From NCBI GenBank assembly GCA_016930595.1, contig JAFGGJ010000010.1, positions 1 through 50,095 of the forward strand: DNA of 50,095 nucleotides, in the 5' to 3' direction. Below are positions 23,945-32,734 of this stretch, piece by piece. Source of the DNA: Planctomycetota bacterium. GTDB lineage: Bacteria > Planctomycetota > SZUA-567 > JAFGGJ01. The translations under genes were made by a program, and so were the position numbers. Numbering within the stretch: position 1 is the stretch's first letter; each line of letters opens with the position of its first letter. The notes under the pieces are model-generated. The model was given only the letters and a program-made list of their open reading frames with translations. It did no database searches and was not told the origin of the DNA.

Positions 23945-24821
23945 AGAGAATCTTCTGGAGAATGCCGGCCCCTGCGGCAATATTCGCTCCCGGCAGGTAC
24001 ACGGCGTCATCCGTCACGAATTCTACACGGATGTCCTGCCATCCGGGCAGGGCTTTGTACATCTCGAAGAGGGCCTCGCGTCTTGCCTCCGTGTATGATC
24101 CGTCTGCAAGCGTCGCATCTATAAGCACTTGCGGCCTTATCGCGGACAACCTCTCCTTCTCTATGGATACGTATGTCTTGCCGGCTACCATGGGAGCCAG
24201 GTTTCTTCCGCCTGCGATATCCAGCAGTTCGGCCGGCAGCGATCCGGAGGCGGCGACTATGACCGGATCCTGGCCCACAACCAGCAGCGCCGTGACTGGA
24301 TTCCTGGTTTGTGCGCGCTGTCTTGCTGTCTGCAGACTGTCCTCAATTGTCCTGACTATTGTCTGCGCCTGTTCATCCGCATCCAGCGCTTGACCGATCT
24401 GCTTTATGGATTCCAGGATTTCCGCCACCGAATACAGCGACATTACCCGGACATTAATGCCGAGTTTCTGAAGTTTCCGGACTCCTCCCTTGTTCCCGGG
24501 TCCTTTTGACACTATCACCACGTCCGGTTTCAGGTTGACTATTTTTTCAACGTCGGGACTCATGTAGTCGCCGACAACCGGCACGGACAACACTTCCGGC
24601 GGCCTGTCACAATACCTCGTGCGGCCGACAACGTTGCCCCCCCTGCCCAGGGCGAAAACAATTTCCGTCACTGCCGGCGCCAGGCATACAACTCTCATAT
24701 CGCCGCCGGTATCCGCATGATTCCGCCCGCCGGAACTGCTAAGGATATCTGTCTGCCGGATGACCAGGAATCCGAACAGTCCTGCTGCAAGAACAATAAC
24801 GACGGGCAGGTATCGTCTCAT
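23928..24821 (-). CDS. BtuF-like periplasmic substrate-binding protein
   Basis: The 297-residue product has an N-terminal membrane helix/signal anchor ('YLPVVIVLAAGLFGFLVI') without lipobox, then a class-III helical-backbone binding-protein domain: 'RVVCLAPAVTEIVFALGRGG', 'VVGRTRYCDRPPEV', 'VVGDYMSPDVEKIVNLKPDV', 'VIVSKGPG' and a C-terminal lobe with 'IRPQVLIDATLADG'. This matches BtuF/FecB-type proteins for vitamin B12 or siderophores. ATG 24821 overlaps the upstream stop (ATGA). No permease or ATPase gene is next to it, so it may work with a transporter encoded elsewhere or as a sensor. Substrate is uncertain; cobalamin or ferric chelate are the family options. Confidence 0.75.
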   Translation of the reverse strand: MRRYLPVVIVLAAGLFGFLVIRQTDILSSSGGRNHADTGGDMRVVCLAPAVTEIVFALGRGGNVVGRTRYCDRPPEVLSVPVVGDYMSPDVEKIVNLKPDVVIVSKGPGNKGGVRKLQKLGINVRVMSLYSVAEILESIKQIGQALDADEQAQTIVRTIEDSLQTARQRAQTRNPVTALLVVGQDPVIVAASGSLPAELLDIAGGRNLAPMVAGKTYVSIEKERLSAIRPQVLIDATLADGSYTEARREALFEMYKALPGWQDIRVEFVTDDAVYLPGANIAAGAGILQKILYAEEP

Positions 24822-25936
24822 GGCGGGCCGTCGGCTGCCACAGTCTGCCCGCACAGTCTGTTCGCCGTCTCCAACAGGACCTTGATGAAGTCCGGCACGT
24901 CCGTGCGGTTTTCTGCGGCTCTGGCGAGTATGGCCCGCGATGCAGCGGGGTCGTATATATCCTTGTTGGCGGGATCAAGCATCAGGTGGGCTAGACCATA
25001 TACGGCGTAATCGTTCTTTGGATCGATCCCGGTGGCCCTGGCATACGACTGTGCCGCTTCTGTTACCCGTCCCGACTTTTCGAGCAGGACGCCCCTGTTC
25101 ACCCATGCCGTCGGCAATCCGGGAAACAATATGGTCGCAGCCGTGGCATTTTTCAGGCCTTCTTCAGCGTCCTGAAGGCTCACCGCCCTGTTGGCCAGTA
25201 TTACAGCCGCCAATTCGCCGTCCGAAAGAGGCCGCAGGTACGGTTCCGGCGGCGTGGAGCCGCCGAAACAGGCAATGCTCAGCTCCCTGCCATCGGCATC
25301 CATAAGATTCCTGGCAACATCCACGTACATTGCGTTCACGCCGTCGTCATAGAGCACCAGTATGTGCCCCCTGGTGATTACGGGGTACAGAAGCAGTCCG
25401 CTGCTGCGGCCTATTACGAGGTATGCCAGTGTCAAGGGCAGGCATTCCCTGTTCCTGCCCTCAAAAACCGCCTGCATGTCCATGAGCGCCGGCATGCCCC
25501 TTCCCGTGTCAACGCGCGGCCTGTGCACGGCAGACGTTATATTTGCCAGCACTTCATGATAAGGGGCTTTGCCACCCGTAAGCATGAAAAGCGTTATCCT
25601 GGCGTCCCTGACGTTCTTCAGGAACGCGTCCGCCCGTTCCTGTCCCGCGTCCAGAACATTGAGTTCGTACAGAAAGCCGACAATCTCCGGCTCCCCGCCG
25701 GCCATGGCGGTTTCATAGGCCCCGGGTTCGGGCGCTCGAATCTCAGTGGGCAGCGTAAGAACGATGCTTTCCCTGTAATAGATAAAGGCGCATCCGGTTA
25801 CAGAAACAAGCACGGATGCTGCTACAAGGACTGCAGACAGCCTGAATACGGGGGAAACCTGCCGCAATTCGTCCAATATACCGCCGGTATCAGCCCTTGG
25901 GCGCTGCGAAAGCATTGAACTTGACCGACCGGCCAT
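24818..25936 (-). CDS. Lipoprotein with transglutaminase-like (SirB1-type) and TPR regions
   Basis: The 372-residue product has a basic/polar N-terminal extension, a hydrophobic helix ending in lipobox 'LVSVTGC', a SirB1-type transglutaminase-like domain with Cys in 'RNRECLPLTLAYLVIG', His in 'VITRGHILVLYDDG' and Asp in 'MYVDVARN' (the expected C-H-D order), and C-terminal TPR-like repeats ('PGLPTAWVNRGVLLEKSG', 'VTEAAQSYARATGIDP'). This order is common in PVC-group and proteobacterial exported proteins of unknown substrate. The start ATG 25936 lies 47 bp inside the preceding gene with GTGGA nearby; a later ATG at 25915 is possible. Protease, amide-transferase or purely binding roles are open. 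Confidence 0.65.
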   Translation of the reverse strand: MAGRSSSMLSQRPRADTGGILDELRQVSPVFRLSAVLVAASVLVSVTGCAFIYYRESIVLTLPTEIRAPEPGAYETAMAGGEPEIVGFLYELNVLDAGQERADAFLKNVRDARITLFMLTGGKAPYHEVLANITSAVHRPRVDTGRGMPALMDMQAVFEGRNRECLPLTLAYLVIGRSSGLLLYPVITRGHILVLYDDGVNAMYVDVARNLMDADGRELSIACFGGSTPPEPYLRPLSDGELAAVILANRAVSLQDAEEGLKNATAATILFPGLPTAWVNRGVLLEKSGRVTEAAQSYARATGIDPKNDYAVYGLAHLMLDPANKDIYDPAASRAILARAAENRTDVPDFIKVLLETANRLCGQTVAADGPP

Positions 25937-26423
25937 CGGTTTTCCACCAGCTTTCCCACGCGGAGCGGTCCCGCAAGGGGATCCTGCCCCCGTAGTTGGA
26001 ATATTGTACAAGCATTTCGTTGAGCAGGGAATACGCCAGTTCGCCCAGCGTAATATGAGGTGCTTCGTCCACGTAGACAATTCCGGGGACGGGGCTTCTC
26101 ATGACGTAAGTTTCTGTCTTGTCGTCGTTGAGCAGCGGTATGAGTTTTTCGACGGCGGGAGCGCCCAGCGTTTTCAAGGCTTCCCACCCTTCTTCCCAAC
26201 CCGCTCCGGACAACCGCACGATCTGGTTGTCGATATATTCATCCAGTTCTTCGCCGCGGACATTGGAAAACACACGGCCCCTGCCGAAAGCCATCCTGGC
26301 GTCTCTCTCGTTCAGCTGAAAAGTCGCTATCGCGCGCGTTGTCTGCCTGCGTGCCCTGTCTCCACAGCCCGAAAGCAGTACGATTACGACCGAAAAGCAG
26401 GCAACCGCTCTGCATATGCCCAT
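25890..26423 (-). CDS. Lipoprotein of unknown function
   Basis: The 177-residue product starts at ATG 26423 (AAAGGGAG just upstream). A short signal ends in the clear lipobox 'IVLLSGC' (Cys20). A central part, 'ALKTLGAPAVEKLIPLLND', looks like one HEAT-type helical repeat, and the C-terminal part has aromatic-rich 'RSAWESWWKTDGRSVKF'. It is first of a chain of four overlapping genes (lipoprotein, transglutaminase-like/TPR lipoprotein, BtuF-like, NYN). No known family recognised. Confidence 0.65.
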   Translation of the reverse strand: MGICRAVACFSVVIVLLSGCGDRARRQTTRAIATFQLNERDARMAFGRGRVFSNVRGEELDEYIDNQIVRLSGAGWEEGWEALKTLGAPAVEKLIPLLNDDKTETYVMRSPVPGIVYVDEAPHITLGELAYSLLNEMLVQYSNYGGRIPLRDRSAWESWWKTDGRSVKFNAFAAPKG

Positions 26424-26552
26424 ATCAATCTCCCTTTCGGCAGTGCACGGATAACGCAAGCATAAGGCCATGAACCGCTGATGTCAAGCAGCAAGCCTGC
26501 TGCGGGCCACATACGGCCGCGCCGGACGACTCGTCGCAATCACATGTGCGCC

Positions 26553-26581
26553 GCCTGTTTTACCCCTCGGATAAAACAGGC
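26553..26581 (-). terminator. Strong 10-bp hairpin after the CxxC protein gene
   Basis: Perfect inverted repeat GCCTGTTTTA - CCCCTCGGA - TAAAACAGGC, 61 bp downstream of the stop at 26643 (minus strand). T-run and A-run lie inside the stem, so it can act in either direction; it sits between two minus-strand genes. The rest of the 26424-26642 gap shows nothing else. Confidence 0.55.
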
Positions 26582-26642
26582 CCGGCGACATGTCCGGGAT
26601 ACAACGGCGTGTGAAGTCCAATGGCCGCCCGGTGCTCGGTAT

Positions 26643-26927
26643 CTAAGCAACCCTGCAGACGCCGTCGGTACAATCGGCTCCCGATTCCATCCACGCAGCC
26701 ACATCCTGTCGCACCCCGTCGACCAGAAGCACCGGAACGGTCAGATTCTGCATGACAAGGGCAACCATCCCATCCAGGCGCGGGTCATTGTGCGAAGTCG
26801 GTGCGCCGTATTCGCCGTTTCTGAGCGATACGGCATCGAGATAGACGCAGCCGAGCTGGAGTTCTTCCAGCCTGTTTCTGAGCGTCCTGCATTTCGGACA
26901 GTCGCCGGTTCCGATCACCACTATCAT
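26643..26927 (-). CDS. Small thioredoxin/glutaredoxin-fold protein with CPKC motif
   Basis: The 94-residue product starts at ATG 26927 (AAAGG upstream). The first strand leads directly to Cys10-Pro-Lys-Cys13, then a helix ('RTLRNRLEELQLG'), and a 'TVPVLLVDGV' segment carrying the cis-proline expected of the fold. Further cysteines occur in 'GADCTDGVCRVA' at the end. It lacks a signal peptide. It is likely a cytoplasmic thiol-disulfide protein or redox-linked metal carrier, resembling glutaredoxin-like proteins. Its own transcription unit is suggested by a TATATA box (27007-27012) and a strong hairpin downstream. Confidence 0.65.
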   Translation of the reverse strand: MIVVIGTGDCPKCRTLRNRLEELQLGCVYLDAVSLRNGEYGAPTSHNDPRLDGMVALVMQNLTVPVLLVDGVRQDVAAWMESGADCTDGVCRVA

Positions 26928-27071
26928 GACGCCCGCCTTTCGACACGGTCCGGATTGTCGTCCCCGTGTTGCCCGATATATCGGCGGCGCCACAACGGCA
27001 AACCACTATATATGGTATCCGCTAGGTATGGGGCACACAATGATTCGGTGTTTTTCAGCCATGGAGATGTA

Positions 27072-29405
27072 CTAGCGAAGCGCAGCGGCTTCCGACGTGA
27101 ATCCCTTTGACGCCAGGCGCAGCGATATCGAATACTCATCGTCGGCCCAGTTGTAAGACGCCCCGATTGACAAGGCGGCATCATGGAAGTCCCTGGTGAA
27201 TATCATCCTGGACAGGATTGTGCCTTCCTGGACCAAGGCGTTGTCCTGCAATTCATAAGCGAACTCCGCCTGCACGGACCATCTTCCGGCATTGAATCCC
27301 AGCGAAGCCGCCAGTTCTTCAGTCGGCAGGACCCCGTTGTCGATATCCTCAGCCAGCAGCCGGTATGAGAGGGCAAAACCGTTCAGGCCGTCCGCGCCCG
27401 CATCAAGGCGTCTTGAAAAGCTTATCCCCGCATGCAGATCCTGCAGGCCCATGCCAGGTATGCCTTCCGCCACGGCGAAAACATTCGACAAACGTGTCGG
27501 ACGGACAAGCAGGTCGGCCCGCAGCGGCCCGTACCTGCCCCCCTGGGCAACGGCCAGCCTTTCGGCTTCATCCAGCAGAAGGCTCCCCGAAAGCGTCAGG
27601 CGGGCGATATCATAACGTTCCGCCCCCGTTCTTACGCTCAGCCGCTGGTCGACGCACAGCTCAAGCCTTTCGCCGGGCATGAAATCGTCCACGCCGTCAA
27701 AATCATAGACGTCCAGCGGATCGGCGCTGGTGCCGGGCACCCTGACGTAGCTCAACGTCGTCCTCACGCTGTGAATCAGGCGCCCGGCCTTTGTGGGGAA
27801 CTCGCCGGTCAACAGGGCCGAACACGCCGCTCCAGCCTCTATACCTGCCTGAACCAGCGGCTTACCCGTGCGGCTTTCCGAATAATGCGTACTGCGCGCC
27901 GTAATGTAGGGAGTAATCTTAAAGCCGCCGCCCAGGTTGAACGGCCGTTCAAGCGTTGCCGCGCCGTGGGTTCTGTACGACCAGAAATCGCTGTAGCCCA
28001 CCGACGGATCGAAATAACGTCTCAGCAGACCGCTACGCATCTCGCTGTTCAGGTAGAGCCCCGCCCCGAGTTCCAGCGGGAAAGTCCTCACGCGGGCTTC
28101 GGGGAGATATTCGGTCAAAGTCATTTCATCGCCGGTGCGAAACGCCGTATGCAGCCGGTACATGCCGTATGTGCTGCTGCCGCCGAAGGTTACATGTGAA
28201 CCGTGATACCAGTCCTTTAACCACTCGGTTTCATCGTACTCAAACGGGAAATCCCTGTCGCTCGCCTTATACAGGCTTACGTCCAGGTACGCGTTGCCGA
28301 AGTAACTGAAATGATCACGGTAGTCCAGCAGGTACCTGAAATCGTCCTGGTAGGTGGGTGGAGTCAGGTCCGGGCTGGCGGCTCCGTCTGCAAGACGTCT
28401 CTGTTCATAGAGATAATAGCCCTGGGGCACGAAAGCCGGTGTCCCGTTGATCTGCGATCCTCTGCGCGCGAGAATTTCCGCGCTACGTTGGGCATCGTCG
28501 CCGGCGGTTATGCCCGATTCAAGAACTCCAGCGATACGCAGTCTCGATGCCTCCCTCACGGGCGCCGACAGCGGACCTATGTCATACGTAAACCCCGGTC
28601 CCCGCTCGGCCCGGTAGTTCAGGCGTATTTCTTCGTCGCGCTCCCCATCCTTGCGCGGGATGCCGATTCCGGCTTCCAGCGTCAAGCCCCAGTCGGCGTC
28701 GTTTGATATGCTTCCCCTGGGCCTGAGATAGTACGGGAGGCGCGCGGGGTCTATTTCGGCGTCGGCGAGCTTGAAAAGGGTCGCCGGGCCCCATTTCAGG
28801 CGGGCGTTGCGCACCTGCAGGATTCCGCCGGACGTGATTATGAGCTTTTCGGCGGACACGAGGTAATGCGGCGAGTAGAATCCGCACGAAGTGACAGAAG
28901 CGTTGTCCGCGTGGAACCGGTCCCCCTGCTTCCGGACCGTCTCCGCCCTCACAACCACCACGGAGACTTCGCCGCTTTCGATGCGGCCGTTTTCACCCGG
29001 TTCCGTATCGAATGAACGGAAAAGCTCAACATTCTTGAGTTCGGCGTCCCGCGTATCCAGACTGTATGTTGCCTTTTCCGCCAGCACGAACCAGCCGCGG
29101 CCTTCGAGTACGACGTATCCTTCCGCCATTATGCTGTCAGACGCCCTGACATATTTCAGGGTGTCGGCCCGGAGACGCTCGCCTCCGGCATCCACGAACG
29201 CCCCGCCGGTGATACTGAACCCGTCGCTGTTCAGGAGCATGCGGCCGTGATCGGGGTCTTCAAGGCCGATCCTGCCGCTTTTCAGCGTACCGGCGGCTTC
29301 CGCCCCCGGCAGGGCGGCATGGAGAAACGACATCGCTGCGAGGCATAACAGCGTTTTGCCCGTCCACCCCCGTACCGCCTGGAGAGCGGCGCCCATGCTA
29401 TTCAT
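27072..29405 (-). CDS. lptD: LptD/OstA-type outer-membrane protein
   Basis: The 777-residue product has a signal peptide (about 1-37, ending in AEA), an OstA-like N-terminal region (about 40-210; 'GERLRADTLKYVRASDSIMA', 'LEGRGWFVLAEKATYSLDTR') and a long beta-strand-rich C-terminal barrel with regularly spaced aromatic residues ('YGMYRLHTAFRTGDE', 'RTTLSYVRVPG'). This is the architecture of LptD, which inserts lipopolysaccharide in the outer membrane. Length agrees with LptD (about 750-790). The last residue is Arg, not the usual Phe. ATG 29405 overlaps the end of the HD-GYP gene by 8 bp; ATG 29396 is an alternative and neither has a strong site. The identity as LptD rather than another OstA-domain barrel is probable, not certain. 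Confidence 0.72.
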   Translation of the reverse strand: MNSMGAALQAVRGWTGKTLLCLAAMSFLHAALPGAEAAGTLKSGRIGLEDPDHGRMLLNSDGFSITGGAFVDAGGERLRADTLKYVRASDSIMAEGYVVLEGRGWFVLAEKATYSLDTRDAELKNVELFRSFDTEPGENGRIESGEVSVVVVRAETVRKQGDRFHADNASVTSCGFYSPHYLVSAEKLIITSGGILQVRNARLKWGPATLFKLADAEIDPARLPYYLRPRGSISNDADWGLTLEAGIGIPRKDGERDEEIRLNYRAERGPGFTYDIGPLSAPVREASRLRIAGVLESGITAGDDAQRSAEILARRGSQINGTPAFVPQGYYLYEQRRLADGAASPDLTPPTYQDDFRYLLDYRDHFSYFGNAYLDVSLYKASDRDFPFEYDETEWLKDWYHGSHVTFGGSSTYGMYRLHTAFRTGDEMTLTEYLPEARVRTFPLELGAGLYLNSEMRSGLLRRYFDPSVGYSDFWSYRTHGAATLERPFNLGGGFKITPYITARSTHYSESRTGKPLVQAGIEAGAACSALLTGEFPTKAGRLIHSVRTTLSYVRVPGTSADPLDVYDFDGVDDFMPGERLELCVDQRLSVRTGAERYDIARLTLSGSLLLDEAERLAVAQGGRYGPLRADLLVRPTRLSNVFAVAEGIPGMGLQDLHAGISFSRRLDAGADGLNGFALSYRLLAEDIDNGVLPTEELAASLGFNAGRWSVQAEFAYELQDNALVQEGTILSRMIFTRDFHDAALSIGASYNWADDEYSISLRLASKGFTSEAAALR

Positions 29406-30948
29406 CCAGCTCTATTCGACTGGTATCGTATTGTGAAACCCTCCGGCTGGGCAATTCCAGGCGGCCTGCATAGTAGAGCTCCAGGAAATGCCCCGCGAGT
29501 TCGGCATCGAACTGCGTGCCGCCCGCTTCCCCGATAAGACTCACCGCGTGCTCGATCGAATAACCGCGCCTGTACGGGCGGTCGGACGTCATGGCGTCGA
29601 AAGCGTCCGCTATCGACAGGATTCTTGCCGTAAGGGGGGCGTCGAGCCCCTGGAGACCGTCCGGGTAGCCGGAGCCGTCCCAGCGTTCATGATGATGCAG
29701 CACGCCCTGGACAACGGCAGGTATGTCCGGGCTCTTGATGGTAGACACTATTTCGGCGCCGCGGGCCGGGTGTTCCTTTACGACGGCGAATTCCTCGTCG
29801 GTAAGCGGCCCCGGCTTGTTGAGGATGCGTTCGGGAACCGCGATCTTGCCGACGTCATGAAGCAGCCCCGCCAACTGTACGGTCTCGACTTCACTTGAGC
29901 CGAGCCCGATGTTCCTGGCCAGTCTCATGGCATACGCAGTGACCCGCTCGGAATGGCCCCGGGTATAGCGATCCTTGGCATCCACGGCGCTGGTGAGAGC
30001 CCTTATGGACGAGAAGAAGAGATTCTCCATGTCCCTGAACAGCCTCGCCCGCTGGATAGCCAGCCCAGCCTGTTTCCCCGCTGCAGTTATCAGCTCTAGG
30101 TCCACCTCGTCGAAAACGCGCGTGCTCCGCCGCGAATCGGCGTATATCGTCCCCAGCGTTTTTCCGCCGGCGATGACCGGAGCGCACATCAGCGAGCGTA
30201 TCTGCTGGATGACGATGCTGGCGGCGGCGTCGCCGGAGCGTTTGCCGGTATCGTGAATCAGCGTGCTGACACCGGTCTCAACCACGTCCTTCACCACGCT
30301 GCTGGATATCGAAAAATCGTCCCCGCCGCATCCTTCACGTACGCTCAGCGCCGCGAGGCTGGACCTTCCGGACGGCTCCACCAGCATCAGGGCGACGGCG
30401 TCGGCGCCGAGGCTTTCCCTGAGCAGTTCGACCACGTGGGAAAAAAGGACCCCCGTATCCTGTGTCGAATGGACGTCTTCGGACAGCTTGTAAAGTGCTG
30501 CGAGCTTCCTATGCGCTTTGCGCAGTCCGTCGATTTCATCCTCGTCGGGCGGTGACAGGATAAACGATTTTTCCATGTCCAGGTGTTTGCGCACCCGCGT
30601 GCCGAAAGCATTCTCGTCTTCCGCTTCTACGTCCGGCTGTTCGGGAGCCCCGGGCCTGCCGAGCCTGACCCTGATGGCCGCCAAGCCTATGCGGACAAGG
30701 TCGCCATCGGAAAGCTGGGTACGCTTTATCCGCTGGCCGTTCAGCGTCGTGCCGTTCGACGACCCCAGGTCCTCGACAAACACCTTGTCTTCCTGGATGT
30801 AGAATGCCACGTGATGGCGGCTGACACCCCGGTCCAGCAGCTGTATATCGCAGTCGTTGGCCCGACCCACAACATGGCGGTCGCCGTCCGCCAGGTTGAA
30901 CTTCTGGCCGGGCACCCCGCCCTGCAGGACTTCAAACGTAGCTTCCAT
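29398..30948 (-). CDS. FHA-GAF-HD-GYP cyclic-di-GMP phosphodiesterase
   Basis: The 516-residue cytoplasmic signalling protein has three modules. Residues 1-95 are an FHA domain with Gly28-Arg29 and 'GVSRHHVAFYI', 'EDLGSSNGTTLNGQ', which bind phosphothreonine. Residues about 150-310 form a GAF domain ('SLMCAPVIAGGKTLGTIYAD'). Residues about 320-500 are HD-GYP: 'GHSERVTAYAMRLA', 'LAGLLHDVGKIAVPERIL', 'HHHERWDGSGYPDGLQG', 'RILSIADAFDAMTSDRPYR', with the full metal-binding and GYP motifs, so catalysis is expected. ATG 30948 follows CGGAG. It lies just upstream of the LptD-like gene (8-bp overlap), suggesting that c-di-GMP or Ser/Thr-kinase signalling is linked with envelope building. A promoter precedes it. 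Confidence 0.92.
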   Translation of the reverse strand: MEATFEVLQGGVPGQKFNLADGDRHVVGRANDCDIQLLDRGVSRHHVAFYIQEDKVFVEDLGSSNGTTLNGQRIKRTQLSDGDLVRIGLAAIRVRLGRPGAPEQPDVEAEDENAFGTRVRKHLDMEKSFILSPPDEDEIDGLRKAHRKLAALYKLSEDVHSTQDTGVLFSHVVELLRESLGADAVALMLVEPSGRSSLAALSVREGCGGDDFSISSSVVKDVVETGVSTLIHDTGKRSGDAAASIVIQQIRSLMCAPVIAGGKTLGTIYADSRRSTRVFDEVDLELITAAGKQAGLAIQRARLFRDMENLFFSSIRALTSAVDAKDRYTRGHSERVTAYAMRLARNIGLGSSEVETVQLAGLLHDVGKIAVPERILNKPGPLTDEEFAVVKEHPARGAEIVSTIKSPDIPAVVQGVLHHHERWDGSGYPDGLQGLDAPLTARILSIADAFDAMTSDRPYRRGYSIEHAVSLIGEAGGTQFDAELAGHFLELYYAGRLELPSRRVSQYDTSRIELDE

Positions 30949-30979
30949 CGTCTCCGGCCTAACACGTAATCACGGTACC

Positions 30980-31008
30980 AAGTTAACTGCGGTCAACCGC
31001 CCTGTCAA
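30980..31008 (-). promoter_or_regulatory. Promoter of the HD-GYP/lptD operon
   Basis: Perfect TTGACA (31003-31008), 17-bp spacer, TAACTT (30980-30985) on the minus strand. The spacer holds an imperfect dyad (GTTAACTGCGGTCAAC on the plus strand). The remaining gap up to 31247 holds only the ribosome binding site AAGGAGG of the next gene and an ATTGCC/GGCAAT dyad. Confidence 0.5.
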
Positions 31009-31247
31009 TAAAGTCATCGGCACAGCCGTGGCGGCGCCTCAACGCATTCAATGCTTCCTGCGGCATATTCTACACGCAATTGCCGTAAAAGAAAAGACTT
31101 GTGGCAATAAAACAATCCATGGGGAAATTCGAGGATCTGGACGCGCCAGAGCAGGGGAGATTTTACATTCCCCCCGACTCTGGACTTGTGCCCGCCCCAG
31201 GAAGCGTTAGCTTGAAGTACCCGCAGCCACGGGAAGGAGGCACAGTC

Positions 31248-32657
31248 ATGAACATCGTACTGGTCGTTTTCGATTCGTTGCGCAAAGACGCTATAGGCGC
31301 TTATGGAAGTCCCCCGTGGGGCAAGGTGCACACGCCGAATTTCGACAGGTTCGCTTCCGAATCGCTGATGTTCCAAGCGATGTACCCGGAATCGCTCCCG
31401 ACCCTGCCGACCCGGCGCGCGCTCTACACCGGACGCAGGGTCTATCCGTTTCACAACAGCAACTTCAACCTGAAGGGCGACTTCGTAGGCGCTCCCGGCT
31501 GGGGGCCCATTCCCGAAGACCAGCCGACTCTTGCCGAAAGGCTTAAGGAAGCCGGTTACCGCACGGCGCTCATCGCCGACGTCTACCACATGTTCAAACC
31601 ATCCAAGAACTACTGGCGTGGGTTCGACCAGTGGACATTTCTGCGGGGCCAGGAAAAAGACCCCATGCGTTCCGGGCCGAGGCTCACCCGGGAAGAAGTC
31701 GATTACTGGCTCCCCAAGGACATGCAGAATGAGAAAACCATAGAGTTCATTCAACAGTGCATCATGAACATACATGACCGCACGAAGGAAGAAGACTTCC
31801 TGGCGCCAAGAGTCCTCCAGGAAGCCGCCGTCTGGCTTCAGCAGAACCGCGATGCCGACAGGTTCTTCCTCACCGTCGAATCCTTCGACCCGCACGAACC
31901 ATGGCTCGCCCCGGCATACTACCGGCAGATGTACCTGAAGGAAGACGGTCGCGAACAGGTCAAGTCCGGCTATGACGACACCTCCATGCTCGACAGCTAC
32001 CTGCTGAAGCGCACGCAGGCCAACTACAGCGGCGCCGTTACGATGTGCGACCGCTGGTTCGGCTATTTCCTGGAACAGCTTCGGGTAATGGGCCTTACCG
32101 ACGACACGATGGTCGTCTTCACCACCGACCACGGCCATTCCATCGGCGACCGCAACTACATGGGCAAGCGCGGCTACCCGTCGTCGCCGGAAGTCTATGA
32201 CGTCCCCCTTATGATACGTTTTCCGAAAACCGAACACGCCGGGACGACAAGCGATGCCTTCGTCCAGCACATCGACGTCAGTGCCGAAATACTCCGCCTC
32301 GCCGGCGCCGATGCCTCCGGTCTCGACGGCAGGCTCTTTCTCGACAACGCGCTAAAAGGCAAGCCGAGTTCCAGAAAGCACGTCACCGTCGGCTGGGGCA
32401 CCGCCGTAACAGTCATCACCGACAGGTGGTGGTTCAACTGCAAGGTGGATGGCACGGGCGTCCTGCTTCATGATCGTACCGCGAAGGATCCCTTTGCGGC
32501 TAATGTCGCCGACGATAACGGGAACGTGGTGGAAGACCTCTGGAACAGAGCCGTGGAAGACGCCGGCGGGGACTTCCCCGAATGGCTCCTTGAACTCGCC
32601 CGCAAGCAGATGGATGCTCCCGGGTGCAGCGACCTGGCCGCCCGCCCGGTTACCTGA
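31248..32657 (+). CDS. Sulfatase-superfamily hydrolase with Thr in the nucleophile position
   Basis: The 469-residue alkaline-phosphatase-superfamily protein starts at ATG 31248 after AAGGAGG. The N-terminal metal strand ('NIVLVVFDSLRKDAIGAYG'), 'HTPNFDRFASES' and 'VVFTTDHGHSIGDRNYMGKR' are plainly sulfatase-like. Where sulfatases have C-x-P-S-R, this one has T52-L-P-T-R and then 'RALYTGRR'. No Cys or Ser is available for formylglycine. Thr nucleophiles are normal in the related phosphodiesterases (NPP family) and phosphonoacetate hydrolases. The second metal-site residue is Ser10 where Asp/Gln is usual. It may therefore be a phospho- or phosphonate-ester hydrolase, or a non-catalytic homologue. 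No signal peptide is seen. It stands alone between divergent and convergent genes. Confidence 0.8.
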   Translation: MNIVLVVFDSLRKDAIGAYGSPPWGKVHTPNFDRFASESLMFQAMYPESLPTLPTRRALYTGRRVYPFHNSNFNLKGDFVGAPGWGPIPEDQPTLAERLKEAGYRTALIADVYHMFKPSKNYWRGFDQWTFLRGQEKDPMRSGPRLTREEVDYWLPKDMQNEKTIEFIQQCIMNIHDRTKEEDFLAPRVLQEAAVWLQQNRDADRFFLTVESFDPHEPWLAPAYYRQMYLKEDGREQVKSGYDDTSMLDSYLLKRTQANYSGAVTMCDRWFGYFLEQLRVMGLTDDTMVVFTTDHGHSIGDRNYMGKRGYPSSPEVYDVPLMIRFPKTEHAGTTSDAFVQHIDVSAEILRLAGADASGLDGRLFLDNALKGKPSSRKHVTVGWGTAVTVITDRWWFNCKVDGTGVLLHDRTAKDPFAANVADDNGNVVEDLWNRAVEDAGGDFPEWLLELARKQMDAPGCSDLAARPVT

Positions 32658-32670
32658 AGCGCTCCCGTGC

Positions 32671-32705
32671 GAAAAAGACGGGGAGCGGCCGGTAAGGGCC
32701 GCTCC
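32671..32705 (-). terminator. Rho-independent terminator for the barrel lipoprotein gene
   Basis: Perfect 11-bp stem GGGGAGCGGCC/GGCCGCTCCCC (32678-32688 with 32695-32705), 6-nt loop. Read on the minus strand it is followed by GTCTTTTT, and it lies 30 bp after the stop at 32735. On the plus strand it lies about 20 bp after the sulfatase-like gene, so it may serve both. Confidence 0.75.
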
Positions 32706-32734
32706 CCGGATTCAATCCTTGTGCGGTGTTCCCC

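Noticed and set aside
24341-24362. ACTGTCC-like sequence inside the BtuF-like gene as a third operator copy
   Set aside because: Only one arm matches; the second arm is missing and it lies inside a coding region.
31014-32270. 418-codon minus-strand frame opposite the Thr-type sulfatase-like gene
   Set aside because: Antisense to a clear superfamily member; no motif and no ribosome binding site.
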